A DNA stretch of 64,000 bases from Rhizobium sp. SL42 (GCF_021729845.1 NZ_CP063398.1:643501-707500), one strand, 5' to 3'. Positions 44,816 to 54,597 are shown, counted from the first letter of the stretch. Notes: generated by a model not told the origin, from the sequence alone. Numbers and translations: made by a program.

Positions 44816-46516
44816 CTAGGCCGCCGGCGCTGCTATCCTCTGCGGCGCAATGCGTGCATCTTCCGCGACATTCGTCAGCATCTTGACCGTCTGGGACATG
44901 TAAGAGACGTGCCGGCGCTGAACATGTTCGCGTTCCATCGTTTCGGCAAGTTTCGCCGCGGCATAGGTCTTGGTGAATTCCGAGAGCCTCAGGCTTGCTA
45001 CATCGGTGCCAGGGTGGAAATGCAGGAGAGACTTGTCCACCAGGTTTCCGATGGCCGCAGCGACATCGGCATCTTCCAGGTCGTCTCCGCCGACGACTGT
45101 CAACGCCGCATCGAGAGAGAATGGGCCTTGAAAGATTGACAAGGCCCGAAGCACCTTTTGGTCTTTTGGCGCGAGACCAGAATAACTCAAATCCAGCATG
45201 GAGCGAACTGTTCGATGTCGTTGGGGCGCATAGCGATTTCCGCGCCAAGACAAGACGAGACGGTTATCGAGAAGATCCGCAACACGCTCAAGTCCATAGG
45301 CCCCCGTTCTGCTCGCGACCAGCTCGATCGCCAATGGGTTGCCGTCAAGCCGCCGGCAGATCGCAGCAACGGCGCCAACCTGCTCGTCATCCATGGGGCC
45401 AGCAAGGCCACTCTCTATGGCGCGCTGGACGAACAGTTGCACTGCAGGCCATTCAAGAGCGTGTTGAGCCGACAGATTATCCGTCGCCAGCGGAACCGCA
45501 AGCGGCCCGAGAAGATGGATCGTTTCACCGGACAGTCGGAATGCTTCGCGGCTAGTAGCAAGGATGTGTACGACCGAGGTCTGTCGCATGATGTGGTCGA
45601 CGACGTCAGCGACTGCATCGATTACGTGCTCGCAGTTGTCGAGCACCAACAGCGTTCGATGCAACGACAGACTGGCGACAACACGATCCAGCATGATGTC
45701 GCAACTGTCGATGCCGGCCGAAACGCCAATCGCGGCGAGAAGCGTTTCGCCATCAACGACCGCGCTTAAATCCACAAAGTGGATTCGCTCGAAGCTCGTA
45801 GTGGCCTGTGAGGCCATAACAGCCAGTGTCGACTTGCCAGCCCCTCCCGCTCCGACAATTGTTACAAGGCGCTTCTCCGAGATGCTCTGGATGAGGTCTG
45901 CCAAGCTTTCCTCACGCCCGACTGGCTGCAAATACCGGTTTGGCAAGCGCACCTCATCCGACACCATCTGAAGATCGATGGGGCCCGAAGTAGTTGGCGC
46001 CCCCTCCGGGGCATCTCTCCATTCCGCCGGGGCGACAAAGCAATAACCCCGCCCGGCAATGCTGACGACGTAGCGTTCACCGTTGTCACCGCAGTGAATC
46101 TCCCGACGCAGATGCGCCATCTGGACGCGCACATTGGAATCCTCAACATTAAGACCGGGCCAGGCAAATGACATGAGTTCCCGCCGCGACAGTACCTCGC
46201 CCTGTCGCTGAACCAGCGCCACGAGCATGTCGAACGCTCGGCTACCAATGGCGACGGCATCATCGCCCCGTTTCAGGATCCGACAGGTCGGGTAGAGATA
46301 ATAGGGGCCAAAAGCAAAGTAGCCGTCTCTTGTTCTGTCAAACATCTCGAGGACATCCCATGGTGGCGCCGTGTCAGGAAGCGTTCGCTCTTTTGCGGCT
46401 GGCATGTCAGAGATAGTCGAGAGCGGGGCCTGAGACCCGTTAATTCCAGTAAAGAGTTCGGCTTTACCTCGCCTTTCCACAATCGACCTATCGCCTGCGC
46501 TCTGATTTTCCTTCAA
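44816..46516 (-). CDS. Winged-helix STAND regulator lacking TPRs (paralogue 3)
   Basis: Up to 566 residues from a TTG at 46516; the true start may be further in, as the OmpR-type winged helix starts only at about residue 66 (YFAFGPYYLYPTCRILKRGD, then SRAFDMLVALVQRQGEVLSRRELMSFAWP and ISIAGRGYCFVAP-like end near 163). The P-loop is GAGGAGKST (222-230), with LLVLDNCEHVIDAV and TSREAFRLSGETI following. RSMLDLSYSGLAPKDQKVLRALSIFQG ends the NB-ARC. The protein then stops after about 40 residues instead of continuing with ~400 residues of TPRs. It is divergent from the epoxide-hydrolase-like gene, with 101 bp between, and is its probable regulator. Confidence 0.85.
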   Translation of the reverse strand: MKENQSAGDRSIVERRGKAELFTGINGSQAPLSTISDMPAAKERTLPDTAPPWDVLEMFDRTRDGYFAFGPYYLYPTCRILKRGDDAVAIGSRAFDMLVALVQRQGEVLSRRELMSFAWPGLNVEDSNVRVQMAHLRREIHCGDNGERYVVSIAGRGYCFVAPAEWRDAPEGAPTTSGPIDLQMVSDEVRLPNRYLQPVGREESLADLIQSISEKRLVTIVGAGGAGKSTLAVMASQATTSFERIHFVDLSAVVDGETLLAAIGVSAGIDSCDIMLDRVVASLSLHRTLLVLDNCEHVIDAVADVVDHIMRQTSVVHILATSREAFRLSGETIHLLGPLAVPLATDNLSAQHALEWPAVQLFVQRAIESGLAGPMDDEQVGAVAAICRRLDGNPLAIELVASRTGAYGLERVADLLDNRLVLSWRGNRYAPQRHRTVRSMLDLSYSGLAPKDQKVLRALSIFQGPFSLDAALTVVGGDDLEDADVAAAIGNLVDKSLLHFHPGTDVASLRLSEFTKTYAAAKLAETMEREHVQRRHVSYMSQTVKMLTNVAEDARIAPQRIAAPAA

Positions 46517-46527
46517 ATTTTCAAGCT

Positions 46528-46536
46528 TTAACTCGC
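46528..46536 (+). promoter_or_regulatory. TTAACTCGC element between STAND paralogue 3 and the hydrolase
   Basis: TTAACTCGC, then TATTGCCGCC, in the 101-bp divergent region. The core is identical to that at 37702. A binding site for a winged-helix STAND regulator is the suggestion. Confidence 0.4.
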
Positions 46537-46617
46537 TATTGCCGCCTCCGTGCAGGACGCTGATCGCACTGAATTGGTGTCTTCACCTTCAGCCTCACAA
46601 CGCACTGGAGATACAAA

Positions 46618-47595
46618 ATGCGTCGAATTCTGATGTCTTTGCTGCTCGCCACAACTCTCGCGTCCACGGTTGCACCGCCGCTCACCGCTCATGCAGACGA
46701 GCTAGCCAATGCCAGCCTGGTGGTTCCAACCGTGCACTATCGCTCTGTCGCTATCGATGGGGTCAAGGTGTCTTACCGTGAGGCGGGCCCCGTCGATGGT
46801 CCGGTCGTGCTGCTGTTGCACGGCTTCCCCACCTCGTCTCACATGTTCCGCAACCTTATTCCTCTCTTGGCTGACAAATATCGGGTCATCGCGCCGGATT
46901 ATCCGGGCTATGGTCAAAGCGATGCGCCTGATCACTCGAAGTTCGCCTACACTTTCGCCAACCAGGCCGACATCGTCGACAAGCTCGTGACGAAACTCGG
47001 CGCCGACCGGTACACCATGTATGTCATGGATTACGGCGCACCGATCGGCTATCGCGTGGCCCTGAAACATCCCGAGCGCGTCAGTGGCCTGATCGTTCAG
47101 AACGGCAACGCCTATGACGAGGGCTTGCAGTCACCTTTCTGGGATCCGATAAAGGTGTATTGGGCCGACCGCTCGCAGAAGAACCGCGACGCGTTAAGCG
47201 GGCTTGTGACGCTTTCTGTCACCAAGTTCCAATACACTGACGGCATGGGCGACGTAGAGCGCATCAGCCCCGACAATTGGGTGCACGACCAAGCGCTGCT
47301 CGACCGTCCGGGCAACCAGGATGTCCAGTTGGATATGTTGGGAGACTACGGCTCCAACGTGCCGCTCTATCCTGACTTCCAGGCCTTCTTCCGCAAGCAC
47401 CAGCCGCCTACGCTCATCGTCTGGGGCAAGAACGACAAAATCTTCCCCGAGGAAGGCGCCCACCCCTATCTCCGCGACCTACCCAAGGCCGAAGTGCATA
47501 TTCTTGATTCCGGTCATTTCGCGCTCGAAGATCGCCTCGACGTGATGGCACCCCTTATCCATGACTTCCTCGATCGCAACCATGCAATGCGCTGA
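46618..47595 (+). CDS. Exported alpha/beta hydrolase, epoxide hydrolase/dehalogenase-like
   Basis: A 325-residue protein with a Sec-type signal peptide ([26 protein letters not shown]). The oxyanion motif [10 protein letters not shown] is at residues 68-77. The nucleophile is Asp138 in VMDYGAPIG rather than a Ser, and the base His is in [11 protein letters not shown]. An Asp nucleophile is characteristic of epoxide hydrolases and haloalkane dehalogenases. WGKNDKIFP provides the acid. The cap region ([22 protein letters not shown]) resembles uncharacterised rhizobial members. It is divergent from STAND paralogue 3 and followed by a good terminator. Confidence 0.88.
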   Translation: MRRILMSLLLATTLASTVAPPLTAHADELANASLVVPTVHYRSVAIDGVKVSYREAGPVDGPVVLLLHGFPTSSHMFRNLIPLLADKYRVIAPDYPGYGQSDAPDHSKFAYTFANQADIVDKLVTKLGADRYTMYVMDYGAPIGYRVALKHPERVSGLIVQNGNAYDEGLQSPFWDPIKVYWADRSQKNRDALSGLVTLSVTKFQYTDGMGDVERISPDNWVHDQALLDRPGNQDVQLDMLGDYGSNVPLYPDFQAFFRKHQPPTLIVWGKNDKIFPEEGAHPYLRDLPKAEVHILDSGHFALEDRLDVMAPLIHDFLDRNHAMR

Positions 47596-47625
47596 GTAAC
47601 CCTTGTCCGGCAGGCCACTGCCCTG

Positions 47626-47651
47626 GAGCACCGATCCCCCGATCGGTGCTC
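47626..47651 (+). terminator. Terminator after the epoxide-hydrolase-like gene
   Basis: GAGCACCGATC pairs perfectly with GATCGGTGCTC around a CCCC loop, followed by TTCTC. It lies 31 bases after the stop codon. Confidence 0.75.
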
Positions 47652-47663
47652 TTCTCAGCGAAA

Positions 47664-47685
47664 TTCGTGCATAAACGTGCACGAA
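47664..47685. promoter_or_regulatory. Perfect 8-bp palindrome upstream of STAND paralogue 4
   Basis: TTCGTGCA, six bases, TGCACGAA, located just before the shared motif at 47702. The 14-bp centre-to-centre spacing, more than one helical turn, suits a dimeric regulator. Confidence 0.5.
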
Positions 47686-47701
47686 AAGAATTCGGATCGG
47701 T

Positions 47702-47724
47702 CTTTACCGTTTTTTACTGGAGCC
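47702..47724 (+). promoter_or_regulatory. Spaced motif shared with 39134 (CTTTACC-N3-TTTTACT-N-GAGCC)
   Basis: Same three blocks with the same spacing as at 39134-39156. It is 56 bases upstream of the chosen start of the STAND gene. Confidence 0.5.
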
Positions 47725-47779
47725 CACCTCGGCTATCATGTGACCCTTGTTTTGCTTTCTAAAACCTGAGGGAATCGCA

Positions 47780-50635
47780 TTGACCGGAGTTCCGGCAAAG
47801 GGTCTACAGCGCTCATACTCCTTCGGACCGTTTGTCCTCATTCCGGAGCGGCAATTGCTCGTCGAGGGGGAAAAGCCGGTTCGAATAGGCGGTCGCGCGC
47901 TCGACGTATTGACGGTGCTCGTCGAGCGTCCCGGCGAAGTCGTGAGCAAGCGGGAACTCCTGTCTCGCGTCTGGCCTGGCATCGCCGTCGACGAGGCAAA
48001 CCTCAAGGTGAATATGGGCGTCATCCGCCGCGCCCTCGGCGAGCTCGCCGGTCCGCCGCAATATATTGCAACCGTCGTCGGGCGGGGTTACCGGTTTGTC
48101 GCGCCCGTCTCGTCCAATGGAGCCGCGCCCTCTCCGTATATTGAGGAAAGGCCTGCCGCCCACAGCCATAACCTGCCTATTGGCACCACGCGCATCGTCG
48201 GTCGTGCTGACATGATCAACTCAATTGTCCGCGAGCTGGCGAGCACGCGTCTTGTCTCGATCGTCGGCACCGGGGGGGTTGGGAAGACGACCGTGGCAGT
48301 AGCCGCTGCCGAGAAGGCAATCGAAAGCTTCGCCGACGGTGTCTGGTTCGTGGATCTTGCCGCACTGAAGGATCCGTCGCTCGTGCCCAGCGCAATCGCG
48401 ACAGCGGTTGGTCTGAAGGCTCATTCGGCCAACATTATGGCCGCTCTGTGCGCTGCTCTTCAGGAACGCGAGACCCTGCTTGTGCTCGACAACTGCGAGC
48501 ATCTGATCGATGCGGCGGCAACCTGCGCCCAGCGAATCCTGACAACCGCGAAACATGTGAAAATCCTGACAACGTCGCGGGAGCCACTGTCTGTCAAGGG
48601 GGAACGCGTGCGCCGGCTCTCAGGACTGGCTTTGCCGCCCTCGACCTCCGAGATCAATGCTCAGGACGCACTGGGCTTCTCTGCGGTCCAGCTGTTTATC
48701 GAGCGCGCGACCGACAGGAGCGCATCCTTTGCCATGCGCGATGCCGATGCCGCGATCATCGCCGCCATATGCCGGCGGCTCGACGGTCTGGCACTGGCAA
48801 TTGAACTCGCAGCAACCCGAATAGATGCGTTTCGGCCATCAGAACTGCTAGCCCGCCTTGACGACCGCTTCCGTCTTTTGCTGGGGCGGCGAGCCGGACC
48901 CGAGCGCCACCGCACGCTTGCAGCGACCATCGACTGGAGCTACGAGCTGCTATCCGACAGCGAGCAAGCGCTCATGCGGCGCCTTTCAGTCTTCGCAGGC
49001 ACCTTCAATCTCGCCGCTGCCTGCAAGGTAGCGGCCGTTGATGCCATGGATCAGATACAGGTTGTAGACGATCTCAGCGGGCTGGTCGCCAAATCACTGC
49101 TCACCGCGGATGCCCTCGACATCGAGGTCAGCTACCGCATGCTGGAGACTACCCGCGCATATGCTTTCGAAAAGCTCGCAGCGACTGCGGAATTCGAACA
49201 GATTCGACGCCGGCACACATATCATGCACTCGACCTCGCGGAGGAGGCCAAGTCCGAGCTTGTGGTATTGCCGGTTGACGCATGGCTCGCCCGGTACCGT
49301 TCGAAAATCGACGAGATCAGGAATGGCCTGACCTTCGCCTTCTCCGGTCGTGGCGAAGAAGCTCTGGGTATTAAACTCACTGTCGCCGCAATTCCCTTCT
49401 GGGAACGACTGTCGCTGCTTGAGGAATGCAGGGTTGCCGTCGAGCGCGCGCTTGACGATCACCACGTGGCCCACAGGACCGAACGTGACAATCTGCTGCT
49501 CCTGCTGTCCCAAGGATGGACCCGGCTCTTTACTCGCGGGCCGCTGCCTGAGGTGAAGGGCGCCTTTGCCAAGGCACTGGACATAGCCAAGGCGCTTGCC
49601 GATGTCGATTTGCGGATCGAATGCCTGAGGGGTCTGTCGCAATACGAACTCTGGGCCGGCGACTCGCGCGCATCTCTGGCTTATGCCGAACAGGTTCGCG
49701 ATATTGCGGCAGGCATGGGTGAGGAACATCTCGCACGAAAGGTCGACGGCCAGACCGGCAGCGCGCTCCACTATCTCGGCGACCTGACGGCAGCGCGCGA
49801 ACAGCTGGAAGGTTTCCTCAACACCCTGCCATCCACGAGCGCCGAAGTATCCCGTTTCGAATTCGACCAACAATCAGAAGCCCGTGGCTCCCTGGCCATG
49901 GTGCTCTGGCTGCAGGGATTTTCGGATCAGGCACTAGCCATGGCACGCCGCCAGCGGGAAGAAGCCGAGGCTCGCCATTATCCGGTTCCTCTCTGTTCAG
50001 CCATTTTGATAACGTCGGTCTGCATTGCGATTTATGTTGGCAACTTCGACGAGGTCGAAGAGATGCTGGACTTCGCCGACCAGTTTGCGGCCGAACACAG
50101 CCTCGCGCTTTGGGGCGCGATCTCCGTCTGCATGCGAGCCAAGCTCAATATCGACACAAACCTGCCGGTCGATCTGGAAACCTATCGCCGCGCCCTAGAC
50201 GCGCTGCGCAGCAGTGGTCTTGGCATGCGCTATCCGCCTTTCCTCGGCAATTACGGCCACCTACTGTCGCGCAACGGCGACGTAGATGGCGCACTTTCAT
50301 GCATCAACGAGGCTATTTCGCTCTATTCCGAAAGCGGCCAGGACTGGGGGCTACCGGAAATGCTGATGATGAAAGGCAATTTCATTCGGGCCGGTGGCCG
50401 AGCGTCATCCTTCGAGCAAGCTGCGGACTGCTACATGCAATCGATCGAGCTTGCACGCCGCCATGGTTCGTTGACCTGGGAACTACGGTCGGCGACACAG
50501 CTTGCAAGCCTTTGGCACACAGTGGGTGGCAGTCAGGAAGCGCGGGAGATGCTGTTGTCAGCCTATGGCCGATTTGAAGAAGGTTTCTGGACCGCAGACC
50601 TGCGCCGCGCGCGCGCAGTTCTCGATCAAGCCTGA
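47780..50635 (+). CDS. Winged-helix STAND ATPase with TPR domain (paralogue 4)
   Basis: About 951 residues from a TTG at 47780, chosen because GAGGGA lies seven bases upstream; the frame is open to 47747. Residues ~13-110 are an OmpR/PhoB-type winged helix (YSFGPFVLIPERQLLVEG, RALDVLTVLVERPGEVVSKRELLSRVWP, VVGRGYRFVAPV). A linker ending NLPIGTTRIVGR leads to the P-loop GTGGVGKTT (163-171), LLVLDNCEHLIDAA, TSREPLSVKGERV, RLDGLALAIELAATR and LAATIDWSYELLSDSEQALMRRLSVFAG. The TPR region ends DWGLPEMLMMKGNFIRAGG and TWELRSATQLASLW. The domain order matches transcription regulators activated by ligand or partner binding to the TPRs. The next STAND gene starts 41 bp later. Confidence 0.88.
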   Translation: MTGVPAKGLQRSYSFGPFVLIPERQLLVEGEKPVRIGGRALDVLTVLVERPGEVVSKRELLSRVWPGIAVDEANLKVNMGVIRRALGELAGPPQYIATVVGRGYRFVAPVSSNGAAPSPYIEERPAAHSHNLPIGTTRIVGRADMINSIVRELASTRLVSIVGTGGVGKTTVAVAAAEKAIESFADGVWFVDLAALKDPSLVPSAIATAVGLKAHSANIMAALCAALQERETLLVLDNCEHLIDAAATCAQRILTTAKHVKILTTSREPLSVKGERVRRLSGLALPPSTSEINAQDALGFSAVQLFIERATDRSASFAMRDADAAIIAAICRRLDGLALAIELAATRIDAFRPSELLARLDDRFRLLLGRRAGPERHRTLAATIDWSYELLSDSEQALMRRLSVFAGTFNLAAACKVAAVDAMDQIQVVDDLSGLVAKSLLTADALDIEVSYRMLETTRAYAFEKLAATAEFEQIRRRHTYHALDLAEEAKSELVVLPVDAWLARYRSKIDEIRNGLTFAFSGRGEEALGIKLTVAAIPFWERLSLLEECRVAVERALDDHHVAHRTERDNLLLLLSQGWTRLFTRGPLPEVKGAFAKALDIAKALADVDLRIECLRGLSQYELWAGDSRASLAYAEQVRDIAAGMGEEHLARKVDGQTGSALHYLGDLTAAREQLEGFLNTLPSTSAEVSRFEFDQQSEARGSLAMVLWLQGFSDQALAMARRQREEAEARHYPVPLCSAILITSVCIAIYVGNFDEVEEMLDFADQFAAEHSLALWGAISVCMRAKLNIDTNLPVDLETYRRALDALRSSGLGMRYPPFLGNYGHLLSRNGDVDGALSCINEAISLYSESGQDWGLPEMLMMKGNFIRAGGRASSFEQAADCYMQSIELARRHGSLTWELRSATQLASLWHTVGGSQEAREMLLSAYGRFEEGFWTADLRRARAVLDQA

Positions 50636-50676
50636 TATGTTCCTCGGATCGCAGCGAACGTTTCAGAGAGGGCGTA

Positions 50677-53499
50677 ATGAGCGTTTTCGACCCTGAGAGC
50701 CCAGGGACATATGCCTTCGGACCATTTTCGCTGGTTCCCGAACGCCAAGCCCTGTTAAGAGGCGACGAAGCAATTCGGGTGGGCGGTAGGGCGCTCGATA
50801 TTTTGACGGTGCTCGTGGAAAAAGCGGGCAATCTGGTCACCAAGACCGAGCTCAACCAGCGTGTCTGGCCGAACCAGATAGTCGACGAGGGCAATCTCAA
50901 GGTTAACATGGCTGCACTGAGGCGCGCGCTTGGTGAAGAACCTGGGCAAGACAGGTATATCAAAACAGTGCCTGGACGGGGCTACCAATTTGTTGCGGCG
51001 GTCCAAGCCAGCAGGGCTGCAGCACACCGCCTATTGGAGGCCGGCAATTTGCCGACCAATTCGACGCGGATCTTTGGTCGAGACCAAGAGATCGAGACAA
51101 TAGCGGGGGAACTCGCCCTCAACCGCTTGGTCTCGATCGTAGGCGGCGGTGGAATTGGCAAGACGACAGTCGCACTGGCCGTCGCGGAGAAAATCGCCGG
51201 CAACGTCAAAGACGGTGTCTGGCTGGTGGATTTTGCACCGATCAGGGGGCCGGGCCTTGTCGCCAATGCGATCGCTGTTGCTATCGGACTTGAAGTCCAT
51301 TCTGCCGACGTTCTGGCGACGATATGCAAATCTGTCAGCGACCGCGAAATGCTGCTCGTCCTAGACAATTGCGAGCATCTCACCCAAGCCGTGGCAGAGT
51401 GCGCCACTCAGCTTCTCAAAGACGCCCCTGCGCTCAAGGTTCTGGTGACAAGTCGTGAACCGCTCGGGGCCGCGGGTGAGCGCGTTTACTGTCTCCCTCA
51501 GTTGGCCTCGCCTGACGTTTCCTCGCCCCTTACGGCTGAAACTGCGATGCGATTTCCCGCAATTCAGCTCTTTGTCGACCGTGCGACAGACAGGATGGAG
51601 GCGTTCACACTCAACGATGCGGAAGCACCTGTCGTGGCCGACATCTGTCGGGGGTTGGATGGTATCGCGCTTGCGATAGAGCTCGCTGCTATGCGCATCG
51701 ACGTGTTTGGCGTTGTCGGGCTGCGGACGCAGCTCGACGACAGGTTTCGGCTTCTGGCCGGGCGGCGTGGCGGCCTTGAGCGTCATCGTACGCTGGGGGC
51801 AACGCTCGACTGGAGCTATGGGCTGCTATCGGCGCGAGAGGCGGAAACCCTACTTGCCTTGTCGGTCTTTGCCGGTTCTTTTGATGTCGCGGCAGCCTCT
51901 GCAATCTCAAGCCACCCCCCCAGCGAGACGGCAAAGATGCTTTCACAGCTCGCATCCAAATCCCTCCTTGTCTCTGATCAGGCTGGCAAGCGAACAGGCT
52001 ACCGATTTCTGGAGACCACGCGGGCGTATTGCAGAGATCGGCTGCACGCTGGCCGCGAGGAAGCGATCGCCCAGCTAAGACACGCGACCCATGTTTGCGA
52101 CACGCTTGAGCGCGGCGCCAATGAATGGATGAACATGCCCGCACGCGAATGGGGAGAAAAATTCGGGAATCTGATAGACGACTTGCGCAATGCGCTCGAC
52201 TTTCTCGGACAACGGGACGAGGAGCGGGCACTGCTCGTTCGCCTTACAGTCGCCGGATGTCTTTTGTGGAACCATTTTTCGCTCGTTGAGGAGTGCCGCA
52301 TAAGGGTCAGACGTGCGATCGATGAATTGGTCAATGCCGGATTGGCGGGCACAAGTCTCGAAGTTCGGCTGCAGTTCTCGTTGGCTGCGGCGACGATGTT
52401 GACACATGGATTGACGCCTGAAGCATCCGCAGCTGCCGACCGCGCCTTGTTCGTAGCCGTGCAGACTGGAGACACCGACTACAGGCTGCGCTGCTTACGA
52501 CTTGTAGGAGCGTTCGAGCTTTGGACGGGTAAACATGACTCGGCCATTCGCACACTTGCAACCTTTTCCCAATTAACCCCGTCAGAAGACGTGTCGGCAT
52601 TGATAGAAGGCTCAACCCATCAGGCGATTGGAGAGCTTTTTGTAGGACAGTTGAATACTGCAAAGGCGCGACTGCAAGAGCTCAAATTGGATTTGCCGGA
52701 TTTCGAAGATTCGCAGTTCGTCAGATTCCTCGACAGCAAGCACGTCAACGTCATGAACGTCCTTTCCCATGTGGAGTGGATCACCGGTTCGCCTGAAACG
52801 GCGGAACAGATCGCAATGCGTGCGGTCGAATACGGACGTGAATCCAGGCATGCGATTTCCTATTCGCATGCCCTCGCCTTTGCGACACCCGTGCTGTTCT
52901 GGAATGGTCAATATACGAAGGCTGCCGAACACCTGGCAATTTTCCGGGAGCATCTCATGCGGCACGGCATCGCCGTCTGGCGACCGGTTGCGCGCTTCTA
53001 TGATGGTGCGATAACCTGCAGTCACGGCGAAGTCAGTGAGAGCGGTCTCCATGACATTGAGCAAGCTATCCTGGAACTGCGATCGCTGAATCATTTTGTA
53101 CGCATGCCGTACTATCTCGGGGTGCACGCCTATTTCAGAGCTGCGGCCGGAGATCACGAGATGGCCTCCTTCATCATGAAAGAAGCGCTCGAATGTTCAC
53201 GCATCCAGAACGAGCGATGGTGCCTTCCCGAGATCCTGCGCTTCAATGCATCCATCGTCTATCGGCAAGGATTAACGGACGCGGCAGAACATTTCCTCCA
53301 CGCATCCCTCGCGGCAGCAGCCGAGATCAATGCCCGCTCTTGGCAGCTTCGTACATCCAATGATCTTGCCCGGCTCTTGATTTCCCGGTCGCAGAGAGAA
53401 GCTGCCAGGCAAGTGTTGAACCCGATCTACGAAACCTTCACGGAAGGGTACCAGACCCGTGATGTTTCCGAGGCCGCCGCGATCCTCGCGGCAGCATGA
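50677..53499 (+). CDS. Winged-helix STAND ATPase with TPR domain (paralogue 5)
   Basis: 940 residues with the same order as paralogue 4. The winged helix is at ~11-108 (YAFGPFSLVPERQALLRGDEAI, RALDILTVLVEKAGNLVTKTELNQRVWP, VPGRGYQFVAAV), followed by the linker NLPTNSTRIFGRD. The P-loop is GGGGIGKTT (156-164), with LLVLDNCEHLTQAV, TSREPLGAAGERV and LDWSYGLLSAREAETLLALSVFAGSF following. The TPR region ends with NERWCLPEILRFNASIVYRQ and SWQLRTSNDLARLL. Its NB-ARC and TPR sequence looks closest to paralogue 2 (shared LLAGRR, FAGSF and WCLPEI blocks). Only 41 bp follows paralogue 4, so the two are probably one operon. It is convergent with the chloroperoxidase-like gene. Confidence 0.9.
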   Translation: MSVFDPESPGTYAFGPFSLVPERQALLRGDEAIRVGGRALDILTVLVEKAGNLVTKTELNQRVWPNQIVDEGNLKVNMAALRRALGEEPGQDRYIKTVPGRGYQFVAAVQASRAAAHRLLEAGNLPTNSTRIFGRDQEIETIAGELALNRLVSIVGGGGIGKTTVALAVAEKIAGNVKDGVWLVDFAPIRGPGLVANAIAVAIGLEVHSADVLATICKSVSDREMLLVLDNCEHLTQAVAECATQLLKDAPALKVLVTSREPLGAAGERVYCLPQLASPDVSSPLTAETAMRFPAIQLFVDRATDRMEAFTLNDAEAPVVADICRGLDGIALAIELAAMRIDVFGVVGLRTQLDDRFRLLAGRRGGLERHRTLGATLDWSYGLLSAREAETLLALSVFAGSFDVAAASAISSHPPSETAKMLSQLASKSLLVSDQAGKRTGYRFLETTRAYCRDRLHAGREEAIAQLRHATHVCDTLERGANEWMNMPAREWGEKFGNLIDDLRNALDFLGQRDEERALLVRLTVAGCLLWNHFSLVEECRIRVRRAIDELVNAGLAGTSLEVRLQFSLAAATMLTHGLTPEASAAADRALFVAVQTGDTDYRLRCLRLVGAFELWTGKHDSAIRTLATFSQLTPSEDVSALIEGSTHQAIGELFVGQLNTAKARLQELKLDLPDFEDSQFVRFLDSKHVNVMNVLSHVEWITGSPETAEQIAMRAVEYGRESRHAISYSHALAFATPVLFWNGQYTKAAEHLAIFREHLMRHGIAVWRPVARFYDGAITCSHGEVSESGLHDIEQAILELRSLNHFVRMPYYLGVHAYFRAAAGDHEMASFIMKEALECSRIQNERWCLPEILRFNASIVYRQGLTDAAEHFLHASLAAAAEINARSWQLRTSNDLARLLISRSQREAARQVLNPIYETFTEGYQTRDVSEAAAILAAA

Positions 53500-53541
53500 A
53501 ACTGGCGACCGAAAAGCCGCCTCCGGTTGACTCGCGCTGGA

Positions 53542-54519
53542 CTAGCTCTGGAAAAAGACCAACAGATCTTCGTTGATAACGTCTGGATGCGTCGTGCACA
53601 TGCCGTGGCTGAGACCCGGATAAGCTTTGAGCGTACCGTTTCGAAGGAGATCGACAGTGGTCGCGGCCGCCAATGGGAAAGGCACGATCTGGTCGGCCTC
53701 GCCGTGCATCACGAGAACCGGTTGATCGATCGCCTTGAGATCTGCGGTGAAGTCAGTCTCCGAAAGAGCCCTGACGCAATCATGTTGCGCCTTGACGCCT
53801 CCCATCATCGCCTGTCGCCACCAGTTTCGAATGACACCCTCGACCGGGGTAGCACCCGTCATGTTGTATCCAAAAAACGGACCGGACGGAATCTCGAGGA
53901 AGAACTGGGCGCGATTGACCGAAATCGCTTGCCGAAAGCCGTTGAAGGCCTCGATAGGAATGCCCCCAGGATTGCCCGATGTCTTCAAGATCAGCGGGGT
54001 GATCGCGGCAATCAGCACCGCCTTCGACACGCGGCCCTTGTCGGCGCGTGCGACATAGCGGGCGACCTCGCCGCCACCGGTTGAATGACCGATATGGATC
54101 GCATCGCGCAGGTCGAGATGGCTCACCAACTCGGCCATATCGGCCGCATAGGTGTCCATGTTATTTCCTGTGGCGGTCTGGGTCGATCGCCCATGGCCAC
54201 GACGATCATGGGCGATCACCCGATACCCCTTGGAGACGAAGAACAGCATCTGCGCGTCCCAATCGTCAGCGCTAAGCGGCCACCCATGGTGAAAGACCAA
54301 CGGCTTGCCGTCGCGTGGTCCCCAGTCCTTGTAGTAGATCTGCGTGCCGTCGATGGTCTTGATGAAGGACATATCGGGAATCTCCATGCTGTTCTCGCTG
54401 CGCGGTTCGGCGGCGAGCGCGATTGTGGGAAGGAGTGAGGCGGCCATGCTCGCCACTCCAGCAAGCAACAGTTCGCGCCGATTTGCCGTCAGCAGAGGTG
54501 TCTTGGCGTTGGTGGTCAT
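53542..54519 (-). CDS. Exported alpha/beta hydrolase, non-heme chloroperoxidase-like (second copy)
   Basis: A 325-residue paralogue of the hydrolase at 33689, sharing long blocks such as [20 protein letters not shown] and [15 protein letters not shown]. The start MTTNAKTPLL at 54519 is chosen; the frame is open to 54627. The signal is Tat-like (NRRELLLAGVASMAASLLPTIALA). Triad: Ser146 (GHSTGG), Asp in MHGEADQIVPF and His in GLSHGM. Unlike the first copy, no internal ribosome site precedes the mature-domain Met. It is divergent from the XapX-amidohydrolase pair, and both sides of that region carry a TTAACTC element. Confidence 0.88.
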   Translation of the reverse strand: MTTNAKTPLLTANRRELLLAGVASMAASLLPTIALAAEPRSENSMEIPDMSFIKTIDGTQIYYKDWGPRDGKPLVFHHGWPLSADDWDAQMLFFVSKGYRVIAHDRRGHGRSTQTATGNNMDTYAADMAELVSHLDLRDAIHIGHSTGGGEVARYVARADKGRVSKAVLIAAITPLILKTSGNPGGIPIEAFNGFRQAISVNRAQFFLEIPSGPFFGYNMTGATPVEGVIRNWWRQAMMGGVKAQHDCVRALSETDFTADLKAIDQPVLVMHGEADQIVPFPLAAATTVDLLRNGTLKAYPGLSHGMCTTHPDVINEDLLVFFQS

Positions 54520-54588
54520 TCCAGCCTGCCTTTGAAGGTGATCGAGGTCGAATGCAGGACACAGGGTGCCGGAGACGGTTGTGGGAGA

Positions 54589-54597
54589 CGAGTTAAA
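54589..54597 (-). promoter_or_regulatory. TTTAACTCG element upstream of the second chloroperoxidase-like gene
   Basis: On the minus strand, TTTAACTCG about 70 bases before the start. Same core as at 46528 and 37702. Confidence 0.35.
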
